From NCBI GenBank assembly GCA_002068815.1, contig MWAC01000157.1:1-8692 (forward strand): a DNA stretch of 8,692 bases, in the 5' to 3' direction. This document shows positions 1-6,599 of the stretch, one piece after another (the stretch's first letter is position 1; each line of letters begins with the position of its first letter). A program made the position numbers and the translations under genes. Under the pieces are notes generated by a model. It was not told the origin of the DNA, ran no database searches, and was given only the letters and a program-made list of their open reading frames with translations. The DNA is from Firmicutes bacterium ADurb.Bin467 (GTDB lineage Bacteria; Bacillota; Clostridia; Christensenellales; Aristaeellaceae).

Positions 1-1873
1 ACACCTGGTCGTCGAACTTTCGGAGGATTTCCGCGGCGAGCCGGTCGACGTCGTCGAGGTCGTTTCCGTAGTGGCCGCATGTCGAGAGCAGCCGGCGCTC
101 GTCCTCGAAGCCCTCGAAATTCGCGTCGAGCATTCCGGAAAGCTGCGAGAGGGAGAACCGCCGCTCCCCATACACGCGCTTCCCGATCGCGGCCATCGCG
201 TCCGCGGCGGTGCCGAGCCCGTAGGCGTAGAACGACCAGTGCGTGCCGAGCTCAGCGCCGCCCTGGAACATGTCGAGGCCGCTTTCGACGCAGCCGTCGA
301 TCAGCATCGACGCGAACGGGTCGTAGCACTTGCCGGGCATGTCGCCCCGCCGGTCGTCGGCCTCCAGATAATCGGCCTCGACGTGCTCCCGGAGGACGGC
401 GAAGTACGCCTCGCGGAACCTGTCGAAGCTGTCGAGCTCGCCTTCGCGCCCCTTGTAGCGGCGAAACACCTCCTCGAACAGCATCGGGAACGCGATCGGC
501 TCGGTCACGCCCCAGTTCGGCTGCCTGCCGGGGATCATGATCTCGACGCAGCCCATGTTGTAGTAGTCGTTCGCATATTTGTCCGCGTAGCCGAGCCTTT
601 TCAGGTTTCCGATCCACACCTCGTCCGCCATCAGCATCGGCTGGCCCGCGCCCGCGCGCACGCAGTCGATGATCCGGTCGCAGTACCGCGCGGGGTTCTT
701 GCGGTTCACGCGCGCGCCGACGTTCGGGTAGGGGAGCTTCATCTCGGCGATGACCTCGAGGCAGAGGTCGGTCAGCGCGTTGACCGCGTCCTCGCCGCCG
801 GGCGTGATCCCGCCGATCGTCAGGCTCTGCACGGTGCGCATGCGCGGCTCGTTGACCTTCAGCCAGAAGCAGCAGAGGATTTCCTTTGCCTCCTCGCGCG
901 TCAGCCGGCCGGACGCGACGTCCCGCTCGTAGAGCGGGAACAGGTACTGGTCGAACCGCCCGAACGACAGCGCCGAGCCCCAGAGGATCGTCATCATGAC
1001 CTGCAGCATCCACATAAACTGCACGCCCTCGCGGAACGTCTCCGCCGGGCGCGCCGAGAGCCTTTTCAGCATCAGGCCGATCTCGGCGAGCTCCCGCGCG
1101 CGCGGCGCGGGGGCCTTCGCGGCCTCGGCGAGCGCGAAGTCGGCGTAGCGCAGGAAGAAGCGGCTCGACGCCCGGCAGACGATCGACTGCGCCTCGTAGA
1201 AATCGGAGGGAGGTTCGCCCGAGCGCGCGCGAATGTCCGCGAGGCGCTTGTCGAAGCCTTCCGAGAGCATCCTGCCGTAGTTCAGGCTCAGGTGGTTCGC
1301 CGCGAACCAGGGGAGCGAGTCGATCTCGCGCCGGACGTCCTCGCCGTAGTCCAGCTTGAACGCGCGCTCGAGCTCGCGGCCGATCTCGTACGCCTCGAGC
1401 CGCGGCGAATACTCCGCGCGCATGTCGCGGATCAGCGCCTGCAGCTCGTCGTAGGTGATGCTCGCGTCGTGGTAGACGCGGCTCATCAGCGCCCAGCGGC
1501 TCTTCTTCGTCGTGAAGCTGTCCTCGAACGTGCGGATGCCGCCCGATCTCTCGGCGCGGTTGCGCTCCTCCCGGTTTTCGAGGTAGCGGTCGAGCACACT
1601 CCGCGCCGTTTCGCGCTGCTCCCCTGAGCCGGGCGCGTCCTCGCAGACGGGGAAGAAGTTTGCGGCGCTTCCGACGATCAGTTCGTCCGGCAGGATCGCG
1701 AGCGGCGCGCGGTCCAGCAGGTGCGCCTGCGCCTTCGCACGGCGCAGCTCGACGCTCTCCCCGCGCGTCGACGCGAGCGATTCGTGCGCGAGCGGGTAGA
1801 ACAGCGTCCGCCGGACGCCCGCGGCGTTCAGCTGCCCGATGGTATTTCGGAGCGCATCGATCCGCCCGCTCAC
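1..1873 (-). CDS. Glycyl radical enzyme, dehydratase/lyase type (partial, C-terminus off window)
   Basis: Large subunit of a glycyl radical enzyme of unassigned substrate. In the family, a radical on a C-terminal glycine moves to an active-site cysteine, which abstracts hydrogen from the substrate; these enzymes are cytoplasmic and oxygen-sensitive. Seen: 624 codons in the PFL-like fold, with GRFDQ near residues 305-309, a GGITPGGEDAVN segment near 354-365, and the active-site loop NMGCVE with Cys442 and Glu444. Cys-Val-Glu is known from diol, choline, hydroxyproline and sulfonate GREs; pyruvate formate-lyase has Cys-Cys. Unlike many of these, Ile and not Pro follows the Glu. The C-terminal glycyl radical loop lies beyond base 1, so I cannot confirm it; relatives run to roughly 780-850 residues. 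The start chosen is the GTG at 1873, overlapping the activase stop as GTGA and giving an N-terminus SGRIDALR that fits the family. An in-frame ATG at 1886-1888 would add five residues and has no clear Shine-Dalgarno. Confidence 0.9.
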   Translation of the reverse strand, partial: MSGRIDALRNTIGQLNAAGVRRTLFYPLAHESLASTRGESVELRRAKAQAHLLDRAPLAILPDELIVGSAANFFPVCEDAPGSGEQRETARSVLDRYLENREERNRAERSGGIRTFEDSFTTKKSRWALMSRVYHDASITYDELQALIRDMRAEYSPRLEAYEIGRELERAFKLDYGEDVRREIDSLPWFAANHLSLNYGRMLSEGFDKRLADIRARSGEPPSDFYEAQSIVCRASSRFFLRYADFALAEAAKAPAPRARELAEIGLMLKRLSARPAETFREGVQFMWMLQVMMTILWGSALSFGRFDQYLFPLYERDVASGRLTREEAKEILCCFWLKVNEPRMRTVQSLTIGGITPGGEDAVNALTDLCLEVIAEMKLPYPNVGARVNRKNPARYCDRIIDCVRAGAGQPMLMADEVWIGNLKRLGYADKYANDYYNMGCVEIMIPGRQPNWGVTEPIAFPMLFEEVFRRYKGREGELDSFDRFREAYFAVLREHVEADYLEADDRRGDMPGKCYDPFASMLIDGCVESGLDMFQGGAELGTHWSFYAYGLGTAADAMAAIGKRVYGERRFSLSQLSGMLDANFEGFEDERRLLSTCGHYGNDLDDVDRLAAEILRKFDDQV

Positions 1874-2763
1874 AGCCCTCGCCCCCATTCGCGGCCGCCC
1901 ATCGAAAGGATCTCGGCCCTCCATCGCTCGACGGTCTCCCGGTCCGGCGCGCGATACGGCGACGGGCCGTCCTTCCCGAGCCGCCGCGCCTTCGACGAGC
2001 CGAGCGGGTGGTACGGCATGATCTCAAACCCGCCGACCGGCAGCCGCTTCGTCAATTCCGCGATCGCCCGGAAGTGGTCCTCGACGTCGTTGACGCCCGG
2101 GATCACCGGGCAGCGCAGCACGACGTCCGCGCCGGAATCGCACAAAAACGCGATGTTTTCGAGCACGACCGCGCTCGGCATGCCCGTCACCGCGGCGTGC
2201 TGCGCCTCGTCGGTCAGCTTGTAGTCGACGAGGAACAGGTCGGTGAGACCGAGTATCGCGCGGTAGTCCTCGCGCGCGCCGGCGCCGTTCGTCTCGATGC
2301 AGGAGTGGATGTCCTCGGCCTTGGCGAGCGCGAGCAGCTCCCGCAGGAACTCGGGCTGCATCGTCGGCTCGCCGCCGGTGACCGTCATGCCGCCGCCGCT
2401 GCGGTCGAAGAAGCGCCGGTCGCGCGCGACCTCGCGGATCACGTCGATCGCCTCGAGATCGGCCCCGACCGCGGCAAGCGCCCCGCTCGGGCAGACCGCG
2501 ACGTCCCGGCCGCCGCAGGAGCACCGGTCGCGGTCGAACGCGTGCCGGCCGTTTTTGGACGTGTGCGCCTCGCAGACCGCGGCGCAGCGCCCGCAGTTCT
2601 CGCACCTGCTCTCGATGTATGAAACTTCGATGAGCGGCGATATGCCCTCCGGGTTGTGGCACCACGGGCAGCGCATGTTGCAGCCCTTCAAATAGACGGT
2701 CGTGCGGATGCCCGGCCCGTCGTCGACGCAGAACGGCTGCACCGAGAACACGCGGCCGGTCAC
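1870..2763 (-). CDS. Glycyl-radical-enzyme activating protein (radical SAM)
   Basis: Radical SAM activase of 297 residues, expected to use S-adenosylmethionine and a [4Fe-4S] cluster to install the glycyl radical on the adjacent enzyme. Seen: the DDGPGIRTTVYLKGC signature followed by the radical SAM cysteines Cys28, Cys32 and Cys35 (CxxxCxxC), and the SAM-binding GGEP at 130-133 after SGGGMTV. A ferredoxin-like insert lies between these motifs. Its first cluster motif is complete (Cys54, 57, 60, 64). The second has only Cys81, Cys83 and Cys91, where relatives usually have four in CxxCxxCxxxCP. The start is the GTG at 2761-2763, the only in-frame start between the preceding in-frame stop (the regulator's own TGA at 2818-2820) and the conserved N-terminus VTGRVFSVQ. 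It has no good Shine-Dalgarno of its own but overlaps the stop of a 14-codon leader frame, suggesting translational coupling. The gene lies upstream of its enzyme and shares a 4-nt overlap with it. Confidence 0.93.
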   Translation of the reverse strand: MTGRVFSVQPFCVDDGPGIRTTVYLKGCNMRCPWCHNPEGISPLIEVSYIESRCENCGRCAAVCEAHTSKNGRHAFDRDRCSCGGRDVAVCPSGALAAVGADLEAIDVIREVARDRRFFDRSGGGMTVTGGEPTMQPEFLRELLALAKAEDIHSCIETNGAGAREDYRAILGLTDLFLVDYKLTDEAQHAAVTGMPSAVVLENIAFLCDSGADVVLRCPVIPGVNDVEDHFRAIAELTKRLPVGGFEIMPYHPLGSSKARRLGKDGPSPYRAPDRETVERWRAEILSMGGREWGRGL

Positions 2764-2804
2764 GGTTTTGTCCCCCGAAGCCCCCGGGGCGGAATGTGCG
2801 CCAT
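2760..2804 (-). CDS. Possible 14-residue leader ORF coupled to the activase
   Basis: A short frame, MAHIPPRGLRGTKP, starts at an ATG 6 nt downstream of a perfect AAAGGAGG (2811-2818). It ends in a TGA that overlaps the activase GTG as GTGA. The Shine-Dalgarno is much stronger than anything in front of the activase GTG, so ribosomes should load here. Three readings are possible: a true leader cistron that delivers ribosomes to the activase by re-initiation; a regulatory leader peptide; or the remains of an N-terminal extension of the activase, separated by a one-base indel, possibly in the C/G runs around 2771-2790. The peptide resembles nothing I recognise. Confidence 0.4.
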   Translation of the reverse strand: MAHIPPRGLRGTKP

Positions 2805-2810
2805 GGGCCG

Positions 2811-2818
2811 CCTCCTTT
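2811..2818 (-). promoter_or_regulatory. Perfect Shine-Dalgarno AAAGGAGG before the leader ORF
   Basis: The eight bases AAAGGAGG on the minus strand share their first A with the regulator's TGA stop. They sit 6 nt before the ATG of the 14-codon leader frame, but 47 nt before the activase GTG. That is too far to serve the activase directly, so this site supports initiation at the leader ATG. Confidence 0.65.
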
Positions 2819-3579
2819 CAGAGCACAATCGTCTCGACGGAATTGCGGAGCTCGGAGAGCAATTCGGCGTCGATGCCGGCGTCCGTGACGACGAGCGAGA
2901 TCTCCGCCCACGAGGCGAAGCGCATCGGCGCGCGGCAGCGGCTCTTCGTCGAGTCGGCGACGAGTATCGACCGCTTCGCGGCGCGGAGCATCGCGCGCTT
3001 GACCTCGCACTCCTCCATGCTCTCGACGCACGGCCCCGCGCTTCCCTCGAAGCCGCTGGTCCCGAGGATCGCGACGTCGGCGTTCAACTGCGAGAGCATC
3101 TCGGTCGCCCACGCGCCGGTCGCCGCGCGGCTCGAGAGCCGGATCGCGCCGCCGAGTATGCAGACGGGCCGCTTCTTCTCCGCGAGCAGCTGCGCGGCCT
3201 CGAGCGAATTCGTGAAAAACGCGACGTCGGTGCGGGCGGCGAGCTGGCGCGCGACCTCGGCGACGGTCGAGCCGGAGTCCAGGAGCACCGTCGCCCCGGC
3301 GGGCACCATTTCGGCGACCGCCTTCGCGATCTTCGCCTTCTCCTTCGGGTTTCGGGTCGCCTTCTCGAAGAACGACCGCTCCATCGCCTGCGTCGTCGCG
3401 ATCGCGCCGCCGTAGCTCTTCTCGGCGACGCCGCGGCCCTCGAGCCAGAGAAGGTCCTTGCGGATCGTCTCCGCGCTGACGGCGTAGCGGCGCGAGAGCT
3501 CCGCCGCGGACACCTTTCCGTCCCGGATCAGCGCCCTGGCGATCTCGTCGCGCCGCTCGCGGGTCATCTTCTGCGCCAT
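2818..3579 (-). CDS. DeoR-family transcriptional regulator
   Basis: 253-residue DeoR/GlpR-type regulator, normally a repressor released by a phosphorylated sugar or related metabolite. Seen: an N-terminal winged helix-turn-helix (about 7-60) with VSAAELSRRYAVSAETIRKDL, then the DeoR sensor domain. The sensor shows DSGST at 101-105, FFTNS near 121-125, the ILGG motif near 141-144, and D-S-T-K near 209-212, all features of the phosphosugar-isomerase-like ligand pocket. The ATG at 3577-3579 has GGAGG 4 nt upstream. It is first in an operon with the activase and glycyl radical enzyme, so it probably controls them and itself. The effector cannot be named from sequence, but a small, possibly phosphorylated metabolite linked to the enzyme is likely. 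Confidence 0.94.
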   Translation of the reverse strand: MAQKMTRERRDEIARALIRDGKVSAAELSRRYAVSAETIRKDLLWLEGRGVAEKSYGGAIATTQAMERSFFEKATRNPKEKAKIAKAVAEMVPAGATVLLDSGSTVAEVARQLAARTDVAFFTNSLEAAQLLAEKKRPVCILGGAIRLSSRAATGAWATEMLSQLNADVAILGTSGFEGSAGPCVESMEECEVKRAMLRAAKRSILVADSTKSRCRAPMRFASWAEISLVVTDAGIDAELLSELRNSVETIVL

Positions 3580-3588
3580 AGCCCCTCC

Positions 3589-3623
3589 AAAATGGTTCTA
3601 TGGCCCGATTTTACAACCGTTTT
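3589..3623. promoter_or_regulatory. Inverted repeat flanking the -10, candidate DeoR-family operator
   Basis: The arms aaaatggtt (3589-3597) and aaccgtttt (3615-3623) are reverse complements at 8 of 9 positions, with a 17-bp spacer. One arm lies in the -35/-10 spacer and the other in the expected transcript leader, so a dimeric repressor bound here would block the promoter. The position, just upstream of the regulator gene, fits autoregulation. Assignment to this regulator is inference. Confidence 0.45.
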
Positions 3624-3636
3624 CAAGCAAAGTCAA
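3608..3636 (-). promoter_or_regulatory. Sigma-A promoter of the deoR-type/activase/GRE operon
   Basis: On the minus strand, TTGACT (3631-3636) and TAAAAT (3608-3613) are separated by exactly 17 bp. This is a near-consensus vegetative promoter about 30 bp upstream of the regulator ATG. It lies in the short AT-rich gap between the efflux permease and the regulator, so the enzyme operon can be transcribed independently of the efflux operon. Confidence 0.85.
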
Positions 3637-3646
3637 GTTGTTTTTT

Positions 3647-3668
3647 GCTGCGCTACATCCTGCGCAGC
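3647..3668. repeat. Perfect 7-bp inverted repeat across the permease stop codon
   Basis: gctgcgc (3647-3653) and gcgcagc (3662-3668) form a GC-rich stem with an 8-nt loop over the last codons and TAG of the permease gene. On the minus-strand transcript the stem is followed by a run of A, not U, so it is not a standard intrinsic terminator. It could protect the 3' end of the efflux mRNA or weakly slow readthrough into the regulator operon. Confidence 0.4.
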
Positions 3669-4867
3669 GCGTCGATCGGGTTCAATTTGCTCGCCTTGCG
3701 CGCGGGCGACCAGCCGAACAGTATCCCGACGGCCGCCGAGAAGCCGACGCCGAGCGCGATCGCGGCGTAGGAGAGCTGGAACGACGTTCCCATGACCGAG
3801 CACAACGCCGCCGACAGCGCGACGCCGAGCAGCGCCCCGGAGACGCCGCCGACGACCGACAGCAGAAACGACTCGATCAGAAACTGCGCCTGTATCTGCC
3901 CCGGGCGCGCGCCGACGGCCTTCTTGAGGCCGATCTCGACGGTGCGCTCGGTCACGGAGGTCAGCATCATGTTCATGATGCCTATGCCGCCGACGACGAG
4001 CGCGATCGACGCGATGCCGCCGAGCAGCGCCGACATCATCGAGAGCATCGAGTCCATTGTGTCCTCGATCGAGTCCATCGTCGTGATCTCGTAGGTGTCG
4101 TCCTCGTAGTTGTACAGCGCGTCGAGAAACGCCTCGATCGAATCCTGCACGGCCGCGGAGTCGCCCTCGGTGTAGACGGTGATCCCGGTCACGAGCGACT
4201 CGCTGTTCATCTTGAGCGCCGTCGTGTAGGGGATCATGATGTCGGCGGAGCCCGAGAGCATGCTCTGGACCGTCTCGTCCGCGGATTCGGAGAGTATGCC
4301 GATCACGGTGAAGTCGAGCCCGCCGATGTAGAGCACTTCGCCGACCGGATCGACGCCGTAGAAGAACAGGTCGACCATGTCCGCATTGATCAGGCAGACG
4401 CGGCTCTTTCCCTCGAGATCGAGCGCGTTGATCGCCCGGCCGCGCGCGATGGCGTCGGGGTTGCTCTCGAAGTAGAAGTCGTTCTTGCCGGAAACGGCGA
4501 CGCCGGTCTCGAGCGCGCCGCCGCGCGCGACCTTCGTGGAGAGCGAGACCGAGGGCGTCACGCCGAGTACGCCGTCGAGCTCGGCGATCCTGCGCATATC
4601 CTCGGCGTCGAGGCCGGCCTTCAATTCCGTGCCGGTCGCCGAGACCGTCAGCGTGCCCGCGCCCATCGACGAGAACGAGTCCGAGATCGAGCCGGAGACG
4701 CTCTGGATCGTCGTGATCAGCGCGATGACCGCCGTGACGCCGATCAATATGCCCAAAATCGTCAGAAACGAGCGGAGCCGGTTCTGGCGGATGTTCGCAA
4801 CCGACATCCGGACGCTCTCGACGAGCATGAAAAACGAGCCGAGGATGCCGGAACCCATGCGCTTCAC
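3653..4867 (-). CDS. MacB/YknZ-type ABC transporter permease
   Basis: 404-residue permease of the MacB family, which uses ATP-driven conformational change to move substrates out through partner adaptors. Seen: TM1 at about 34-54 inside RLRSFLTILGILIG, an extracellular MacB-PCD domain at about 58-275, then an FtsX domain with TM2 at about 279-302, TM3 at 330-357 and TM4 at 367-386. The motif VGGIGIMNMMLTSVTERTVEIGLKKAVGAR (292-321) is a family hallmark and includes the helix that contacts the ATPase. The stretch just before TM2 is rich in Met and acidic residues (MDSIEDTMDSMLSMM). The GTG at 4865-4867 was chosen because it overlaps the ATPase stop as GTGA and has AGGAGG 10 nt upstream; an ATG at 4856-4858 is the alternative (401 residues). 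It is the last gene of the efflux operon. Confidence 0.94.
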   Translation of the reverse strand: MKRMGSGILGSFFMLVESVRMSVANIRQNRLRSFLTILGILIGVTAVIALITTIQSVSGSISDSFSSMGAGTLTVSATGTELKAGLDAEDMRRIAELDGVLGVTPSVSLSTKVARGGALETGVAVSGKNDFYFESNPDAIARGRAINALDLEGKSRVCLINADMVDLFFYGVDPVGEVLYIGGLDFTVIGILSESADETVQSMLSGSADIMIPYTTALKMNSESLVTGITVYTEGDSAAVQDSIEAFLDALYNYEDDTYEITTMDSIEDTMDSMLSMMSALLGGIASIALVVGGIGIMNMMLTSVTERTVEIGLKKAVGARPGQIQAQFLIESFLLSVVGGVSGALLGVALSAALCSVMGTSFQLSYAAIALGVGFSAAVGILFGWSPARKASKLNPIDALRRM

Positions 4868-5559
4868 GGGGACGTCGCCTCCTCTCCCTCCGTCAGATTT
4901 CCGTCGATGATGTGCACGACGCGGCGCGCGCACTTCGCGATGTTCAGGTCGTGCGTGATCATGATGATCGTGCGGCCCTCGCCGCTCAACTGCTGAAACA
5001 GCTCCATGATCTGCCGGCCGGTCCTCTGATCCAAGGCGCCGGTCGGCTCGTCCGCGAGCAAGAGCGTCGGGTTCGTGACGAGCGCCCGCGCGACCGCGAC
5101 GCGCTGCTGCTGGCCGCCGGAGAGCTGGTTCGGGCGGTGGTGCATGCGGTCGGAAAGCCCGACGAGCGAGAGCATCTCCCGCGCGCGCCGCTCGCGCTCC
5201 TTCGGCCGGACGCCCGCGTAGATCAGCGGCAGCTCGACGTTCTTCTGCGCGTCGAGCCGCGTGAGAAGCTGCGCGTTCTGGAACACGAAGCCGATCTCGC
5301 TGCCGCGGATGCGCGCGAGCTCGAGCTCGTCGAGGTCCTCGATGCGGTTGCCGTCGAGCGCGTACTCGCCCTCGGTCGGCTGGTCGAGGCAGCCGATGAT
5401 GTTCATGAGCGTCGATTTGCCGCTTCCCGAGGGGCCGAGCACCGACAGGTACTCGCCCCGCTGAATGTCCAGGTCGATGCCCCGGAGCACGACCGCGTCC
5501 TCGTCGCCCATTTTGTAGACCTTTGTGATGCCGCGCATGCGAAAGAATTCTCTGTCCAT
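4864..5559 (-). CDS. MacB/LolD/YknY-type ABC transporter ATP-binding protein
   Basis: 231-residue cytoplasmic ATPase that powers the neighbouring permease. All nucleotide-binding motifs are intact: Walker [10 protein letters not shown] (42-50), Q-loop Gln94, signature LSGGQ (146-150), Walker B LLLADE ending at Glu171, and switch His203. The [10 protein letters not shown] segment near 107-116 is typical of the MacB/LolD branch. The ATG at 5557-5559 lies 8 nt after the stop of the second adaptor gene, with a modest AGGTGG in front. Its stop overlaps the permease GTG. Its length is normal for the family. Confidence 0.96.
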   Translation of the reverse strand: MDREFFRMRGITKVYKMGDEDAVVLRGIDLDIQRGEYLSVLGPSGSGKSTLMNIIGCLDQPTEGEYALDGNRIEDLDELELARIRGSEIGFVFQNAQLLTRLDAQKNVELPLIYAGVRPKERERRAREMLSLVGLSDRMHHRPNQLSGGQQQRVAVARALVTNPTLLLADEPTGALDQRTGRQIMELFQQLSGEGRTIIMITHDLNIAKCARRVVHIIDGNLTEGEEATSP

Positions 5560-5567
5560 CGCGCCAC

Positions 5568-6599
5568 CTACATGCCGCCGGGCATCATGCCGCCGCCCGT
5601 GCCGCCGCCGAAGCTCTCCATGCGCTGGCGGAATTCCCCGCCGCCCGCGCCCGAATTGAAGCTCTGGCCGGGGATGGTCGGCATGCCCTCCGTCCTGTCG
5701 CCGAACAGCCCGCTCAGGAGCCCGGACAGCCCGCTCGAGCTCGCGTCGCTCTTCGCGACCGCGTAGACCGCGTCGCCCGCGGAGAGCCCGCTCTTGATCT
5801 CGACGAAGTTGTCGTTGTCGACGCCGGTCTCGACGTACACCTGCTCCATCTCGCCCGCGTCGTTTCGCTTGAGCACATAGGCGCTGTTGCGCATGTCGAA
5901 CGAGAGCGCGTCCTTGTTGAGGATTACCGCGTCGATCGCCTCCTCCTCCGGGATCGTCACCGTGACCTGCATGCCCGGCAGCGCGCCGTCGGCCCCGTCG
6001 ACCTCGGCCGTCACCGTGTAGTAGGCGGTCGAACCGCTCGAGGAGGGCATGCGGTTGATGTGCGCGAGCTTCGAGTCGAACGTGAGGTCGAGCGCGGTCA
6101 CGGTGACCGAGCATGCGAGGCCCACGGACACCTTCGAGATGTCGTACTCGTCGACGCGCATCGAGACGCGCAGGTTCGAGAAATCGACGATCTGGATCAG
6201 GCTCGCGCCCGCGACGACCTCGTCCTCCTCAGCGACGCTGATCTGGTTGACGGTGCCGTCGAAGCTCGCCTTCAGCGTCTCGCCGCTCGAGAGGCGCATG
6301 AGCCTGTCGCCCTCTTTGACCTTCTGCTCCTCGGAGACGTAAATCTTGCGCACCGTCCCCGCGGACGAGGCCGTCAGCGTCTCGCTGTTCTTCGCGGCGA
6401 TCGTGCCCGTGAAATCCATCGAGTTTGAGATCGTGCCGACGACCGCCGTATAGCTGTCGTAGGTCGTCGTCGCGGAGGCCTTCAACGCCGGCAGCGCGAA
6501 CAGATAGAACGCGCCCGCCAAAATCGCCGGCAGCACCGCGAGCGCAATCAGCTTCTTGAGCCGCCTGCGCCATTTCTTCTTCGTCTTTCCACCGTTCAA
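5568..6599 (-). CDS. Second membrane-fusion efflux adaptor (HlyD/YknX-like), Gly/Met-rich tail
   Basis: 343-residue adaptor that should link the ABC permease to the extracellular space. Seen: a basic cytoplasmic N-terminus (KTKKKWRRRLKK), one TM anchor at about 17-37, two lipoyl half-motifs (about 76-104 and 109-138), a beta-barrel domain to about 217, a membrane-proximal domain to about 283, and a tail ending GGGTGGGMMPGGM. The lipoyl halves are joined by only a few residues, so the long helical hairpin that reaches TolC in Gram-negatives is absent. The start is a TTG (6597-6599) in a TTGA overlap with the previous gene, with GGGAGGG 7 nt upstream; no in-frame ATG fits the N-terminus. It is a tandem paralogue of the upstream adaptor, sharing VDEYDI, AHINR, AYYTVTA and LPGM blocks in the same order. 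Confidence 0.92.
   Translation of the reverse strand: MNGGKTKKKWRRRLKKLIALAVLPAILAGAFYLFALPALKASATTTYDSYTAVVGTISNSMDFTGTIAAKNSETLTASSAGTVRKIYVSEEQKVKEGDRLMRLSSGETLKASFDGTVNQISVAEEDEVVAGASLIQIVDFSNLRVSMRVDEYDISKVSVGLACSVTVTALDLTFDSKLAHINRMPSSSGSTAYYTVTAEVDGADGALPGMQVTVTIPEEEAIDAVILNKDALSFDMRNSAYVLKRNDAGEMEQVYVETGVDNDNFVEIKSGLSAGDAVYAVAKSDASSSGLSGLLSGLFGDRTEGMPTIPGQSFNSGAGGGEFRQRMESFGGGTGGGMMPGGM

Noticed and set aside
264..278. Met-Phe-Gln-Gly-Gly near the C-terminal end of the visible GRE as the glycyl radical loop
   Set aside because: It lies about 90 codons before the edge, lacks the RVxGY-type context and is too early. The real loop should lie off the left edge.
71..1627. Long plus-strand open frame (518 codons) opposite the glycyl radical enzyme
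   Set aside because: The minus strand encodes conserved GRE motifs through this span. The plus frame gives a low-complexity Arg/Ala/Val/Glu protein with no recognisable domain, typical of antisense frames in GC-rich DNA.
252..2027. 591-codon minus-strand frame over the glycyl radical enzyme
   Set aside because: It is a shifted reading of the enzyme gene, rich in Arg. The correct frame runs 1-1873 and contains the GCVE active site.
3641..3668. Intrinsic terminator for the efflux operon
   Set aside because: The stem is good, but the T run lies on the wrong side for a minus-strand transcript. Kept only as an inverted repeat.
3638..4996. Long plus-strand open frame (452 codons) opposite the permease
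   Set aside because: The permease on the minus strand has clear MacB/FtsX motifs and membrane segments. The plus frame is rich in Arg, Asp and His, with no domain and no ribosome site.
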